Origin: an uncultured Treponema sp.
Lineage (GTDB): Bacteria > Spirochaetota > Spirochaetia > Treponematales > Treponemataceae
NCBI GenBank assembly: GCA_910584475.1
Contig: CAJUBD010000002.1
Coordinates: 62,001-126,000 of the forward strand
DNA: 64,000 nt
Reading direction: 5' to 3'
The notes beneath the pieces are model-generated. The model made no database searches. It had not been told where the DNA came from and saw nothing but the letters and a program-made list of their open reading frames with translations. Below, piece after piece: positions 25,040 through 33,226 of the stretch. Position numbers and translations under genes: made by a program. Positions within the stretch are counted from its first letter, which is position 1. Each line of letters starts with the position of its first letter.

Positions 25040-26059
25040 ATGAAGAAAAAATTTTTATCAGCAATTTCGCTCGCAATTATTTTGGCGAGTTGTTCGAGAA
25101 ATTCTACGAAAGATGAATTCGGAATTTTTCACGATCTTGATGAAGCGATTTCAGCGGCAGAGAAAAGCGACAAAAAAATTCTTTTGGTTTTTACGAAATT
25201 GGATTCAGGCGGCTTCAACGAAACTTTGGTGAACCAAGTTTTGCATGCGCAAGATTATCAGGAAAAATTGGGCGCAGAATTTGAAACTTGTCAAATCGAT
25301 TTTTCAAAGGAAGATTTTTCGAGCGAAGAAAATTCTGGCGATGCGAATTCTTCGCAAAAAAAATCAGCGAAAAAAACAAAAACTCAAATCGAACGCGACA
25401 TGCGCACGACTGTAATTTACGGAGTGGAGACCCCGCCTACAGTAATGATTTTAAGTCCGCAAGGCTACGTCATCAGTTCTATAACTTATCTTTCTTGCAT
25501 CAACGCTACGGAATTTTGCAATATCATTGAAGTGGAGCGCGAGAAAATCAACGCAATGGAAAAATTGGTTTCGACTGTGGAAAGCGCGAGCGGCTTGGAA
25601 AAAATTTCTGCAATCGATATGCTTTATGAAAACACGCACACAAATTATCGTTATCAATTGCGCGAGCTTTGCGATGAGGTCATTCGACTCGACAAAAAAA
25701 ATGAAAGCGGTCTGGTGGGAAAATATTTGCTCGCGCGAGCCGCCACCGAAGCGATGGATTGTTATCTTGAGCGCAAGCCGGAAAAGGCCGCCGAATGTTA
25801 TACGAAATATGTTTCGTCGCAATTTCTTTCGGTGGAACAAAAGCAGCAATGTTATTACGCCGCCGCCTACATCACGGGCAACGAGCGTCCAAGCGTCGAA
25901 GTTTCCGAAAGAATTTTGAGTTATTTAAATTCGCTCGTAGAATTGGATTCGCAAACTCCGTTTGCAAAACAGGCGCAAATTCTCGCCGAACGCCAACGCG
26001 AAATTTTGAAACGTCAAAAAACAGTCGAAGCTCAAAAAAATGAAGAGGCTCAACAATAA
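25040..26059 (+). CDS. Lipoprotein with thioredoxin-like domain lacking CXXC
   Basis: The 339-residue product has the lipobox Leu-Ala-Ser-Cys18. Residues about 28-160 resemble a thioredoxin-like fold of the DUF255/thioredoxin_7 kind (Ala-Glu-Lys-Ser-Asp-Lys-Lys-Ile-Leu-Leu-Val-Phe-Thr, later Gly-Val-Glu-Thr-Pro-Pro-Thr-Val-Met-Ile-Leu-Ser with the cis-Pro). A redox Cys pair at the usual place is absent: it reads Lys-Leu-Asp-Ser-Gly-Gly. A Ser/Lys-rich insertion lies near 95-115. The C-terminal half is helical and TPR-like. The role is unknown, perhaps a non-redox chaperone or scaffold. It is the first gene of an operon with two HlyC/CorC genes; the next ATG abuts its TAA directly. Confidence 0.7.
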   Translation: MKKKFLSAISLAIILASCSRNSTKDEFGIFHDLDEAISAAEKSDKKILLVFTKLDSGGFNETLVNQVLHAQDYQEKLGAEFETCQIDFSKEDFSSEENSGDANSSQKKSAKKTKTQIERDMRTTVIYGVETPPTVMILSPQGYVISSITYLSCINATEFCNIIEVEREKINAMEKLVSTVESASGLEKISAIDMLYENTHTNYRYQLRELCDEVIRLDKKNESGLVGKYLLARAATEAMDCYLERKPEKAAECYTKYVSSQFLSVEQKQQCYYAAAYITGNERPSVEVSERILSYLNSLVELDSQTPFAKQAQILAERQREILKRQKTVEAQKNEEAQQ

Positions 26060-27364
26060 ATGAATGACGTTCCGTCCGCCGATTCAATTTCAATTCCATT
26101 TCTTGTAATTTCTGCGATAATTCTAATCACGCTTTCAATGATCTTTTCGATTTCTGAAGGAGCGTTTTTGAGCGTGAACAAATTGCGTTTGCGCCTTCGA
26201 TGCAAGGCGGGAGACAAACGCGCTCTGCGCGTGGCGCGGCTTTTGAAAAACAAAGAGCGCATGATAAACACAATGCTTGTTTCAAACGATTTGGTCAACA
26301 TAATGCTTTCGGCGATTCTGACTTCATTCGCGATGAAAGTTTTCGGAAGCAAGGCTGTCGCAATCGCGACGTTCGTCGCAACGATTTTGCTTTTGCTTTT
26401 CGGCGAGATTACGCCAAAATCGATTTGCGCCCGTCATCCAGATCCTATCGCTTATGCGCTTTCCGGATTTGTCCAAGTAGTCGTGATTGTGATGCGCCCG
26501 ATTGTAATTGTGTTCACGGCAGTTTCGCGCTTGGTGCTTTTGCTTCGCGGAATCAAAGTCAAAAAAGAAGAAAGCAAATTCAGCGTAGAAGATATGAAAA
26601 CTTTTTTTGATGTGGGCGCGGAAAGCGGAATCATAGAACACGGCGAAAAGACCTTGATGAATAGAGTCTTTAAATTTTCCGATCTCGAAGCAAAGGACAT
26701 AATGATTCCTCGCAACCAAATTGTTTTCGTTCATATCGACGACAGTTTTGAAAAAGTTTTGGAACTTTCAGAGCGAACGCGCTTTTCTAGATTTCCGGTT
26801 TTTCGAAATGACATCGACGACATAGTTGGAACGATTTATCTCAAGGATTTGCTTTTTTATTCGGGCGACAAAAAAAATTTTTCTTTGAGAAGCGTTATGC
26901 GTCCGCCGCTTTTTATCTTGGAGACAAAAAATATGTCTTCGATTCAGCAGACATTGCGCGAAAATCGGCAGGCGATGGCAATCATAGTTGACGAATATTC
27001 TGGTACAGAAGGAATCCTCACGAAAGAAGACATAGTTTCGGAAATGCTTGGCGCGTCCATTTCCGAATTTTCGAAAAACGCGAACATCCCGTCGGTCATT
27101 CCGCAGGACAAAAAGGAATTCACGATTGACGGCGCGACTCGAATTTTGGATTTGAACGAAGCGTTGCGGATTTCGCTCGAATCCAAAATCAACGAAACTA
27201 TTGCGGGCTGGTTTATGGAAAAAACAGGAAACATCGCGCGGGTGGGCGACAAAGTAAATTTTTCAAATTGGGAATTTTCAATCGGAGAAGTCGAAGGCTT
27301 GCGCATAAAAAAAATCCGTCTCAAGCAAATCGAAAATTTTAAAAACGAGGAGCATAAAAAATGA
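26060..27364 (+). CDS. HlyC/CorC (CNNM/TlyC) family membrane protein, paralogue 1
   Basis: The 434-residue protein has an N-terminal DUF21/CNNM membrane domain (about 10-185, with Ser-Glu-Gly-Ala-Phe-Leu-Ser-Val-Asn-Lys and Gly-Glu-Ile-Thr-Pro-Lys). A pair of CBS domains follows (about 205-325, Ile-Met-Ile-Pro-Arg-Asn and Asp-Glu-Tyr-Ser-Gly-Thr-Glu-Gly). A CorC_HlyC C-terminal domain (about 350-430) ends in Arg-Val-Gly-Asp-Lys-Val. Relatives act in Mg2+/Co2+ efflux or homeostasis and were earlier called haemolysins; the cytolytic label should be doubted. It begins right after the stop of the preceding gene and overlaps the next by 4 bp. Confidence 0.9.
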   Translation: MNDVPSADSISIPFLVISAIILITLSMIFSISEGAFLSVNKLRLRLRCKAGDKRALRVARLLKNKERMINTMLVSNDLVNIMLSAILTSFAMKVFGSKAVAIATFVATILLLLFGEITPKSICARHPDPIAYALSGFVQVVVIVMRPIVIVFTAVSRLVLLLRGIKVKKEESKFSVEDMKTFFDVGAESGIIEHGEKTLMNRVFKFSDLEAKDIMIPRNQIVFVHIDDSFEKVLELSERTRFSRFPVFRNDIDDIVGTIYLKDLLFYSGDKKNFSLRSVMRPPLFILETKNMSSIQQTLRENRQAMAIIVDEYSGTEGILTKEDIVSEMLGASISEFSKNANIPSVIPQDKKEFTIDGATRILDLNEALRISLESKINETIAGWFMEKTGNIARVGDKVNFSNWEFSIGEVEGLRIKKIRLKQIENFKNEEHKK

Positions 27365-28656
27365 ATTTTCCGAAAATTGCTTCGACGGTCCTTCTTCTCG
27401 TTTTTTTAGTTTGGATTACGGCTTTTTTCGCAGGCAGCGAAACGGCGTATCTTTCGATGACGAATATTCGGCTTCGAAAAATGCTTCGCGAACGAAAAGC
27501 CGGAGCGAAAAAAGTACAGTCGCTTTTTTCCGATATTGACGGACTTCTCACTGTAATTTTGGTCGGAATAAATTTCATCAACACTCTGGCTTCCTCAATC
27601 GCCACGGCTCTTGCGATTGAACTCGTGGGAGAAGGCGGAGTTGGAATTGCCACAGCGGCTGTCTCGTTTTTTATTACGGTTTTCGGTCAAATTGTTCCAA
27701 AGACAATTGCAGGATTGGAAGACAATGTGGAAAAAGTCGCCGCGCGAAATGCCGCGCCGCTGGCGTTTTTGAAAAAATGCTTTTTTCCTGTAGTGTGGGC
27801 ATTTTCGCAAGTTTCCAGAGGCGCGGCTTTTTTAGTGCAAAAAATTTGGCGTTCTGAAAATTCTGCCATCACCGAAGAGGAATTGAAAATTTTGATTGAG
27901 GCGAGCGCGGCAGACGGCACACTTGAAAAATCTGAAAAAAACATGCTTGATAAGATTTTGGAAATTTCGGATTTCACTTTGCGCAACATTATGAAGCACC
28001 GCTCGCTTGTCACTTACATAAATGTCTCGGATTCTTACGATACGGTTGTGTCCGCGTTCAAGAATTCTGGCTATTCGCATTTGCCGGTTTGTGCGACAGT
28101 GCATGGTGATGAAATCGACTCTAAGGATAATGTCGTCGGCGTTTTGTATTACAAGGACGTTTTGTTCGGCAAAAAAAGATCGCCGGATTTTTCCGTCGCG
28201 AAATTTATGAAGCAGCCGCTTTTCGTGCCCGAAACTTTTTCCGTAATCGAAATGATTCAAGTTTTCAAAAAAGAAAATCGCTCGTTCGCTGTTGCGCTCA
28301 ATGAACAAGGAAGCACGGCTGGTATAGTTACGCTCGATGACGTTATGCGCGGGCTTTTCGGCCGCATGAGCGACGCGGGAAATCACAACGAAATTCCAGC
28401 CGAAGCACGAGTGAAAATAATTTCTCCGAAAGAATTCTTAGTTCCGGGAGACATGCATTTGAGCGATGTGAATTTAATTTTGAATATGAATTTGCAAAGC
28501 GAAAATTTTTCCACGCTCGGCGGATGGCTTTTGGAAAAATTCGATGCGCTTCCTTCAAGCGGCGAAGCATTGCGCTTCGGAGGAGACTTGTTCGTAGTGG
28601 AAGATCAAAACCAAAGGCGAATCACGCTCGTGCGAATTAGAAAAATGAATGTTTAA
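27361..28656 (+). CDS. HlyC/CorC (CNNM/TlyC) family membrane protein, paralogue 2
   Basis: The 431-residue protein has the same three-part layout as its upstream neighbour: DUF21 membrane domain with Gly-Ser-Glu-Thr-Ala-Tyr-Leu-Ser and Gly-Gln-Ile-Val-Pro-Lys, CBS pair (about 205-320, Asn-Glu-Gln-Gly-Ser-Thr-Ala-Gly-Ile-Val) and CorC_HlyC domain (about 345-430). The two proteins have diverged widely, so the duplication is old, and they may form a heterodimer, since CNNM-type proteins are dimers. The ATG overlaps the preceding stop (ATGA). The operon ends at the GC-rich hairpin after 28674. Confidence 0.9.
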   Translation: MNFPKIASTVLLLVFLVWITAFFAGSETAYLSMTNIRLRKMLRERKAGAKKVQSLFSDIDGLLTVILVGINFINTLASSIATALAIELVGEGGVGIATAAVSFFITVFGQIVPKTIAGLEDNVEKVAARNAAPLAFLKKCFFPVVWAFSQVSRGAAFLVQKIWRSENSAITEEELKILIEASAADGTLEKSEKNMLDKILEISDFTLRNIMKHRSLVTYINVSDSYDTVVSAFKNSGYSHLPVCATVHGDEIDSKDNVVGVLYYKDVLFGKKRSPDFSVAKFMKQPLFVPETFSVIEMIQVFKKENRSFAVALNEQGSTAGIVTLDDVMRGLFGRMSDAGNHNEIPAEARVKIISPKEFLVPGDMHLSDVNLILNMNLQSENFSTLGGWLLEKFDALPSSGEALRFGGDLFVVEDQNQRRITLVRIRKMNV

Positions 28657-28673
28657 GGAGAGATGATAAAAAC

Positions 28674-28698
28674 GCCGCCGAAATAGCGCGGCATTTTT
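28674..28698 (+). terminator. Terminator of the lipoprotein-HlyC/CorC operon
   Basis: GCCGC (28674-28678) pairs with GCGGC (28688-28692) with extra pairing around it, followed directly by ATTTTT. It lies 17 bp after the stop of the second HlyC/CorC gene. Confidence 0.7.
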
Positions 28699-28721
28699 AC
28701 AACCGCCGCTTTGCGAAGCAG

Positions 28722-28788
28722 CATAAAAAGTCAATCATGAAAGTCGAAATCCTTTTGGATTGCAAAACTTTCTTCTTGACTTTTTATG
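28722..28788. terminator. Long inverted repeat ending the phosphohexomutase gene
   Basis: CATAAAAAGTCAA (28722-28734) and its exact complement (28776-28788) flank an inner GAAAGT...ACTTTC pairing. It sits 15 bp beyond the end of the minus-strand mutase gene and probably acts as its terminator. Confidence 0.6.
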
Positions 28789-28803
28789 GGAGTTTGCAAG
28801 AAT

Positions 28804-30318
28804 TCATCCCAGTGCGCTTAAATCTAATTTGTCGAATCCGCTCAAAAGCAACCTCGCCGCCGCCTTGATTTTTTTCAAAGAATCCAAATCTGCGCCTTCA
28901 ATGTTAAGCGGCATCACAGGATCGTGCAACGAAAGCCTGAGCAAAAGCCAGCCTTCAGCACCGTCGGCGATCGTGCCGCTTTTGAACGAAATGCGCACAC
29001 CTTCAAAAGATTCTGGCATAGCGTACCCTGCTTCTTGGGCGCGTTTGCGGAAAGTGTCCAAAACTTGAGTTCCATATTCTTTGAAATTTTCGTCCAAAAT
29101 CTTAAATCGAATCTCTTCTTCGTTTCCGGGAGGGGGAAGTTTTTCAATCAAATCTTTTAAATTTTTTCCATCGCGCCGCGCTTTCGCCAAAGCGACGACC
29201 AGCGTGATAGCAAGATACGCGCCGTCATCAAGATAATAGTTGTCTTTGAGTGCGCCGTGTCCGCTCGTTTCCATCGCAAGCGGAACATTCACGCCTTTTC
29301 GGCAAAGTTCCTTTTGCTTGTTGATTACATTTTTGTAGCCGCGCATGTATCGCAAATGACGCAAGCCCAAAACTTGCTCCAAAAAATATGTGAGCCGATC
29401 GCTTGTAACACTGTCGGTTACAATTGTCGCGCCTTCATTTTTCGGAGCCAAAATCGCGCTTATCAAAGCGATGATTGCGTCACGGTTTACTTCGCTTCCA
29501 TCATCTAGCACGGCTGACATTCTGTCAACGTCCGTATCAAAAATCAAACCCAAGTCTGCATGATTTTTCAGCACGGCATTTTGAATTGCTTTCATCGCAT
29601 CTTTATTTTCCGGATTTGGAATGTGATTCGGAAAATGTCCGTCCGGCTCAAGAAATTGGCTTCCCTGAATGTTCGCGCCAAGTGGTTTTAAAATTTGCTC
29701 GGCAAAAAATCCGCCCGCGCCGTTTCCAGCGTCCACCACAATTTTCAAACCATCGAGCGGATGACTCGTCATTCCAGTTTCCGCCATAATCGCGGTGCGC
29801 AAATGCTGCGAATACAAAGAAAGCAAGTCGACATTTTTTTGCGGAGAATTGGCGATGACATTTTCATTTTTATCGCAAGCGATTTTCAAGATTTCCGTGA
29901 TATCGTCATGCTCAAGTCCGCCGTCCTTGTCAAAAAATTTCAAACCATTTCTATTGAAAGGCAAATGACTTGCGGTAATCATAATTGAACCATCGAATTT
30001 CGTCTGCTCAAAAACGATTGACATAAACATCGCAGGCGTGGTGGCAAGTCCGCAATAAAAAATTTCCACGCCCGCGCTTGCCAAACCGCGCGAAACGCCC
30101 GCCGACAATTCTGGTCCAGAAAGCCTCGAATCCATTCCGATTCCCACACGCAATTTTTCGCAAGGTTTGTTCAATTTTTTGGAAAGCCATTCGGCGAATG
30201 CTTGTCCGATTTTGTTGCAGATTTCTGGAGTGAGATTTACGTTTTCGCCTTCCACGCCCGGCAAAGCCACGCCGCGCACATCGCTGCCATTTTGAAGTTT
30301 TAGAATTTCGTTTGACAT
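28804..30318 (-). CDS. Phosphomannomutase/phosphoglucomutase
   Basis: The 504-residue alpha-D-phosphohexomutase moves phosphate between C1 and C6 of glucose or mannose. The phosphoserine loop is Thr-Ala-Ser117-His-Leu-Pro-Phe-Asn, the metal site is Asp261-Thr-Asp-Val-Asp-Arg, and the sugar-binding loop is Met-Glu-Thr-Ser-Gly-His-Gly. The Thr-Ala-Ser-His-Leu-Pro form differs from the commoner Thr-Ala-Ser-His-Asn-Pro and fits the plant DRT101-like branch, so the substrate is uncertain. GGAAG lies 5 nt before the ATG. A promoter (TTGCGA, 17 bp, TATAAT at 30365-30360) precedes it, overlapping the end of the TetR gene. Confidence 0.9.
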   Translation of the reverse strand: MSNEILKLQNGSDVRGVALPGVEGENVNLTPEICNKIGQAFAEWLSKKLNKPCEKLRVGIGMDSRLSGPELSAGVSRGLASAGVEIFYCGLATTPAMFMSIVFEQTKFDGSIMITASHLPFNRNGLKFFDKDGGLEHDDITEILKIACDKNENVIANSPQKNVDLLSLYSQHLRTAIMAETGMTSHPLDGLKIVVDAGNGAGGFFAEQILKPLGANIQGSQFLEPDGHFPNHIPNPENKDAMKAIQNAVLKNHADLGLIFDTDVDRMSAVLDDGSEVNRDAIIALISAILAPKNEGATIVTDSVTSDRLTYFLEQVLGLRHLRYMRGYKNVINKQKELCRKGVNVPLAMETSGHGALKDNYYLDDGAYLAITLVVALAKARRDGKNLKDLIEKLPPPGNEEEIRFKILDENFKEYGTQVLDTFRKRAQEAGYAMPESFEGVRISFKSGTIADGAEGWLLLRLSLHDPVMPLNIEGADLDSLKKIKAAARLLLSGFDKLDLSALG

Positions 30319-30370
30319 TTCTTCCTTCTATGATTTTAAATTTTCATTTTCCAAAATTCATTATACCACG

Positions 30371-31027
30371 CTACGCAATTTTTCGCAAGATTTCCGCCGC
30401 GAACGACGCGATTTTCTCAATGCCCGCCTCATCGCTCGGAAGCGCGAAAAGGCTTCCCGCATCACATTCGGGATTGTTGCGAATGACTTCTTTTTTTTGC
30501 GCCAAATAAAAATCAAGCCGTGCAAAAAATCCTTCCGTAAAATTTTCCGCAAGCAAATTTAGTTCCGAAATAGGAATTTTTTTTTGCCAAATCGCCGAAA
30601 CGAATTTGAAAAAAGCGAGCGACTGATTTTTCAATTTTGATTTTTGCTTTTGAAAAATTTCAAGGCAATTTCTGTTGAAATATTTTTCAGAAAAAACGAG
30701 AATGCAAATTTGCAAAAGCGGCTCGCGTTCATGCGCACGCGCAAATTCTTCTGTGAGAAGTTTGAATTTTTTTTGCGCATTGGACGAATTGATTTTCGCG
30801 AAAATTTCTTCGTCCAAAAAATTCACGCGCGAATAAAAATCATCGGCGTATTCATACACGGCGCACAACAATTCTTCTTTGCCAGAAAAATAATTATAAA
30901 GAGAAGCTTTTTTTATTTGTAAACTTTGCGCTATGTCTGAAAGCGAAACTGCGCCAATTCCGTTTTTAAAAGCGGAAAAAAGCGCGGCTTCAATTATTTT
31001 CGCGCGCGTGATTAATTTTCGCGACAT
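30371..31027 (-). CDS. TetR/AcrR-family transcriptional regulator
   Basis: The 218-residue product has the N-terminal helix-turn-helix of the family: Ser-Leu-Ser-Asp-Ile-Ala-Gln-Ser-Leu-Gln-Ile-Lys-Lys-Ala-Ser-Leu-Tyr-Asn-Tyr-Phe (about 28-47), then Lys-Glu-Glu-Leu. The helical ligand domain follows. A stretch near residues 175-200 (Asn-Asn-Pro-Glu-Cys-Asp-Ala-Gly-Ser-Leu-Phe) is encoded by a GGAAGC/GCTTCC hairpin and could be repeat-derived. The start is 3 bp after the stop of the GH16 lipoprotein gene, so the two are one operon. It may control glucan use, but ligand and targets are unknown. Confidence 0.88.
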   Translation of the reverse strand: MSRKLITRAKIIEAALFSAFKNGIGAVSLSDIAQSLQIKKASLYNYFSGKEELLCAVYEYADDFYSRVNFLDEEIFAKINSSNAQKKFKLLTEEFARAHEREPLLQICILVFSEKYFNRNCLEIFQKQKSKLKNQSLAFFKFVSAIWQKKIPISELNLLAENFTEGFFARLDFYLAQKKEVIRNNPECDAGSLFALPSDEAGIEKIASFAAEILRKIA

Positions 31028-31030
31028 TTT

Positions 31031-31831
31031 TCATTGATACCAGCGAACGTAATCGACTTGCATTTGGCATTCTTGCAAATCTTTCGGAATGTCGCCGCCG
31101 AGATTTCCGCCCATAGCCACATTCATAATCACATAAAAATCTTTGTCGAACGGCCACGCCCAAAAAGCGTTTTCGCCTTCATCATGCGGATTTTCATAAG
31201 ACGAAAACGGAACGCCATCGTAATACCATGTTATCGCGTCTTCCGTCCAATGAACGGCGTAAGTATGCCATTTTTTTGCGACATTTTTCAAAACTGTAAA
31301 TTCGCTGTGAATCGGATTTCCACCGTAACCCGCGCGACAATGAAGCGTGCCGTAAGTTTTGTCGCCCCAGACATTCGCCGAATATTCCATCACGTCAATT
31401 TCACCGCTTCGAGGCCATTGACCGTATTCTGATTTGTTCGGCATCATCCAAAGCGCGGGCCAGCAGCCTTTTTCTTCCGGAACTTTCGCGCGGAATTCTA
31501 TGTATCCATAAGTAAACGCTTTTTTTAAACGTGAAAGCAAGCGCGCGCTCGTCCATTTGCCGTCAACTTTTTTCGCCCTGATTGTGAGCACGCCGTTTTT
31601 CACGAAAGAATTTTCCCTGTCATTCGTGTAGTTTTGCAATTCGGAATTTCCCCAACCATGCGCGCCCGTATTGTAATCCCAATTTTCAGGATTCACCTCT
31701 TCGCTTTCTCCGTCAAATTCATCCGACCAAACCAAAGTCATCGACTTCACAAATTCTGGCGTGGCGCTTTTTTTCTCGCAAGAAAAAAACAAAATTGACG
31801 CAAGCGCAGTCAAAAAAATAAATTTCTTCAT
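31031..31831 (-). CDS. GH16 beta-glucanase lipoprotein
   Basis: The product is 266 residues from ATG 31831, with lipobox Phe-Phe-Ser-Cys18. The catalytic signature Gly-Glu-Ile-Asp-Val-Met-Glu-Tyr (nucleophile and acid/base Glu flanking Asp) is that of family 16 endo-beta-1,3- or mixed-linkage glucanases. Trp-Pro-Ala-Leu-Trp-Met-Met-Pro upstream and Trp-His-Thr-Tyr-Ala-Val-His-Trp downstream are the conserved sandwich segments. It should hydrolyse laminarin- or lichenin-like glucans at the cell surface or in the periplasm, feeding glucose units to the nearby sugar genes. It is the first gene of an operon with the TetR regulator. Confidence 0.93.
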   Translation of the reverse strand: MKKFIFLTALASILFFSCEKKSATPEFVKSMTLVWSDEFDGESEEVNPENWDYNTGAHGWGNSELQNYTNDRENSFVKNGVLTIRAKKVDGKWTSARLLSRLKKAFTYGYIEFRAKVPEEKGCWPALWMMPNKSEYGQWPRSGEIDVMEYSANVWGDKTYGTLHCRAGYGGNPIHSEFTVLKNVAKKWHTYAVHWTEDAITWYYDGVPFSSYENPHDEGENAFWAWPFDKDFYVIMNVAMGGNLGGDIPKDLQECQMQVDYVRWYQ

Positions 31832-31837
31832 AAAATA

Positions 31838-31846
31838 ATTATAACA
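31838..31846 (-). promoter_or_regulatory. Extended -10 promoter of the GH16 gene, leaderless geometry
   Basis: TGTTATAAT (31846-31838, minus strand) is an extended -10 box that ends 6 nt before the ATG at 31831. No -35 box or ribosome binding site is evident. Confidence 0.6.
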
Positions 31847-31978
31847 CAATTTTAAAAATATTTTTTAAAAATCGCATTTTTTTGTTAAAGGGGCGCCGCT
31901 TTTTTTCGGCGATGTTGAATGACAGTATATGACGTTTTGAATATTCTATGTGATATGCTAAAGAGAAAAATTTTTCTC

Positions 31979-32007
31979 TTTACAAAATTTCATTTTTTTG
32001 CTATAAT
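31979..32007 (+). promoter_or_regulatory. Promoter of the PfkB-type kinase gene
   Basis: TTTACA (31979-31984), a 17-bp spacer and TATAAT (32002-32007) end 9 nt before the ATG at 32017, giving a leader of at most about 3 nt and no ribosome binding site. Confidence 0.7.
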
Positions 32008-32016
32008 TTCTTTGCT

Positions 32017-32916
32017 ATGAAAATTACTTCGGTTTGCTTAAGTCCTACGATTCAGAGAACTGTTTCGTTCAAGACTTTCATTTTGAACAAGGTCAATCGC
32101 TCGGAACGATACGGCGTATGGGCTTCTGGCAAGGCCGTGAATGCCGCCCGCGTTTTGAACCAACTCGAACAAGGTTGCGTGCGTGTCGTTTGCCCGCTCG
32201 GCGAAGAAAATTATCGACGTTTTACCGAATTTGCCGAGCGAGACATTTTGCTTTTGAGTTCAGTTATAATTCCCGGAAACACACGCGAATGCTGGACGGT
32301 TTTGGACTCTACTGCGCACACGACGACAGAACTTGTTGTGGGCGAGTCGGCTTTGGAAAAATTGCCGGAAAGCAAAGTCGAAGAATTCATAGATGCGATT
32401 GCCGAAAGCCTTTCGGACTCCGACGCGCTTTTGCTTGCGGGCAGTCGTCCAGAAATTTGGCCTGATGATTTTTCCACACGAATTTGCCAGATGGCCGCCG
32501 AGCAAAATAAAATCACTTTGGTGGATTTTTGGGGCGAAGATTTGAAGCGCACGCTCAAATCCTGCGAGCCTTCAATCGTCAAAATCAACGAAGAAGAATT
32601 CTTTTCCACGTTCGGAGGCAAGGGCGGAGCGACAGGCTTGAAAACCGCGCTCGTTTCCGCAAGCAAAAAGCACAGTTCTATTTTTATAGTGACGCGTGGA
32701 GAAAAAAGCACGTTTGCCGCGCATAAAGGAAAAGTGTTTGAAGCCGAAAGCGAAAAAAATCTGCGCATCATAAATACGACTGCATGTGGAGATGCCTTCG
32801 CAGGCGGTTTTTTACACGAGTTTTTGAAAACCGGCGAAATCCAAGCCGCTTTAGAAAAAGGCACTTGGTGCGCCGCGCGAAACGCGGAAAACGAATGCCC
32901 CGGCTCAATAAATTAG
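32017..32916 (+). CDS. PfkB-family carbohydrate kinase
   Basis: The 299-residue product has the ribokinase fold of the 1-phosphofructokinase/tagatose-6-phosphate kinase branch. It has an early Ser-Pro-Thr-Ile-Gln-Arg-Thr-Val, a Gly-Lys-Ala-Val-Asn-Ala-Ala-Arg glycine loop, Ile-Val-Lys-Ile-Asn-Glu-Glu-Glu-Phe, and the anion-hole segment Thr-Ala-Cys-Gly-Asp259-Ala-Phe-Ala-Gly-Gly with the catalytic Asp. The usual Gly-Ala-Gly-Asp is here Ala-Cys-Gly-Asp. The Gly-Lys-x-x-Asn motif (normally Gly-Lys-Gly-x-Asn) is also altered, so the substrate may be unusual. The gene stands alone. Confidence 0.85.
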   Translation: MKITSVCLSPTIQRTVSFKTFILNKVNRSERYGVWASGKAVNAARVLNQLEQGCVRVVCPLGEENYRRFTEFAERDILLLSSVIIPGNTRECWTVLDSTAHTTTELVVGESALEKLPESKVEEFIDAIAESLSDSDALLLAGSRPEIWPDDFSTRICQMAAEQNKITLVDFWGEDLKRTLKSCEPSIVKINEEEFFSTFGGKGGATGLKTALVSASKKHSSIFIVTRGEKSTFAAHKGKVFEAESEKNLRIINTTACGDAFAGGFLHEFLKTGEIQAALEKGTWCAARNAENECPGSIN

Positions 32917-33226
32917 GAACAAGATAGATAATTCACGATTGAAGGATTTTGTCATTTTTTATTGCTTTTGCAGAAAATCTAGATGGATTAGCAGTATTTG
33001 AGAGTGCGGAATTTGAGCGAAAAAAGCGCGGATTGCTTGCCATTCCTAACGCCGCAGGGGAATCTTTTCACAATAAGCCTTCTTTGTTTATTTCGCAAAG
33101 CAAGTCTTTCTTGCTTCGGTCGAAATTAGTCGCGCGGGTTTGCTGTGCTTTTCAAGTTTAGTTTTATGAAACTTGCAAACATGCCTACTACCCATTAACT
33201 TGCGGCGCGAAGCATCGCTATTTCCT
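32917..33226. other. Gene-free gap with hairpins between convergent genes
   Basis: I see no credible gene here; a 70-codon open frame at 32949-33161 lacks a ribosome binding site and any recognisable feature. Two hairpins are present, AAGCAAG/CTTGCTT (33098-33116) and CAAGTTT/AAACTTG (33153-33175). They probably serve as terminators for the convergent kinase gene and exported-protein gene. Confidence 0.6.

Noticed and set aside
26060..28656. Haemolysin function for the HlyC/CorC genes
   Set aside because: Although relatives were named haemolysins, the DUF21-CBS-CorC layout fits metal homeostasis, and nothing here indicates cytolysis.
32949..33161. 70-codon open frame in the gap after the PfkB gene
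   Set aside because: No ribosome binding site, promoter or family resemblance; the region is hairpin-rich.
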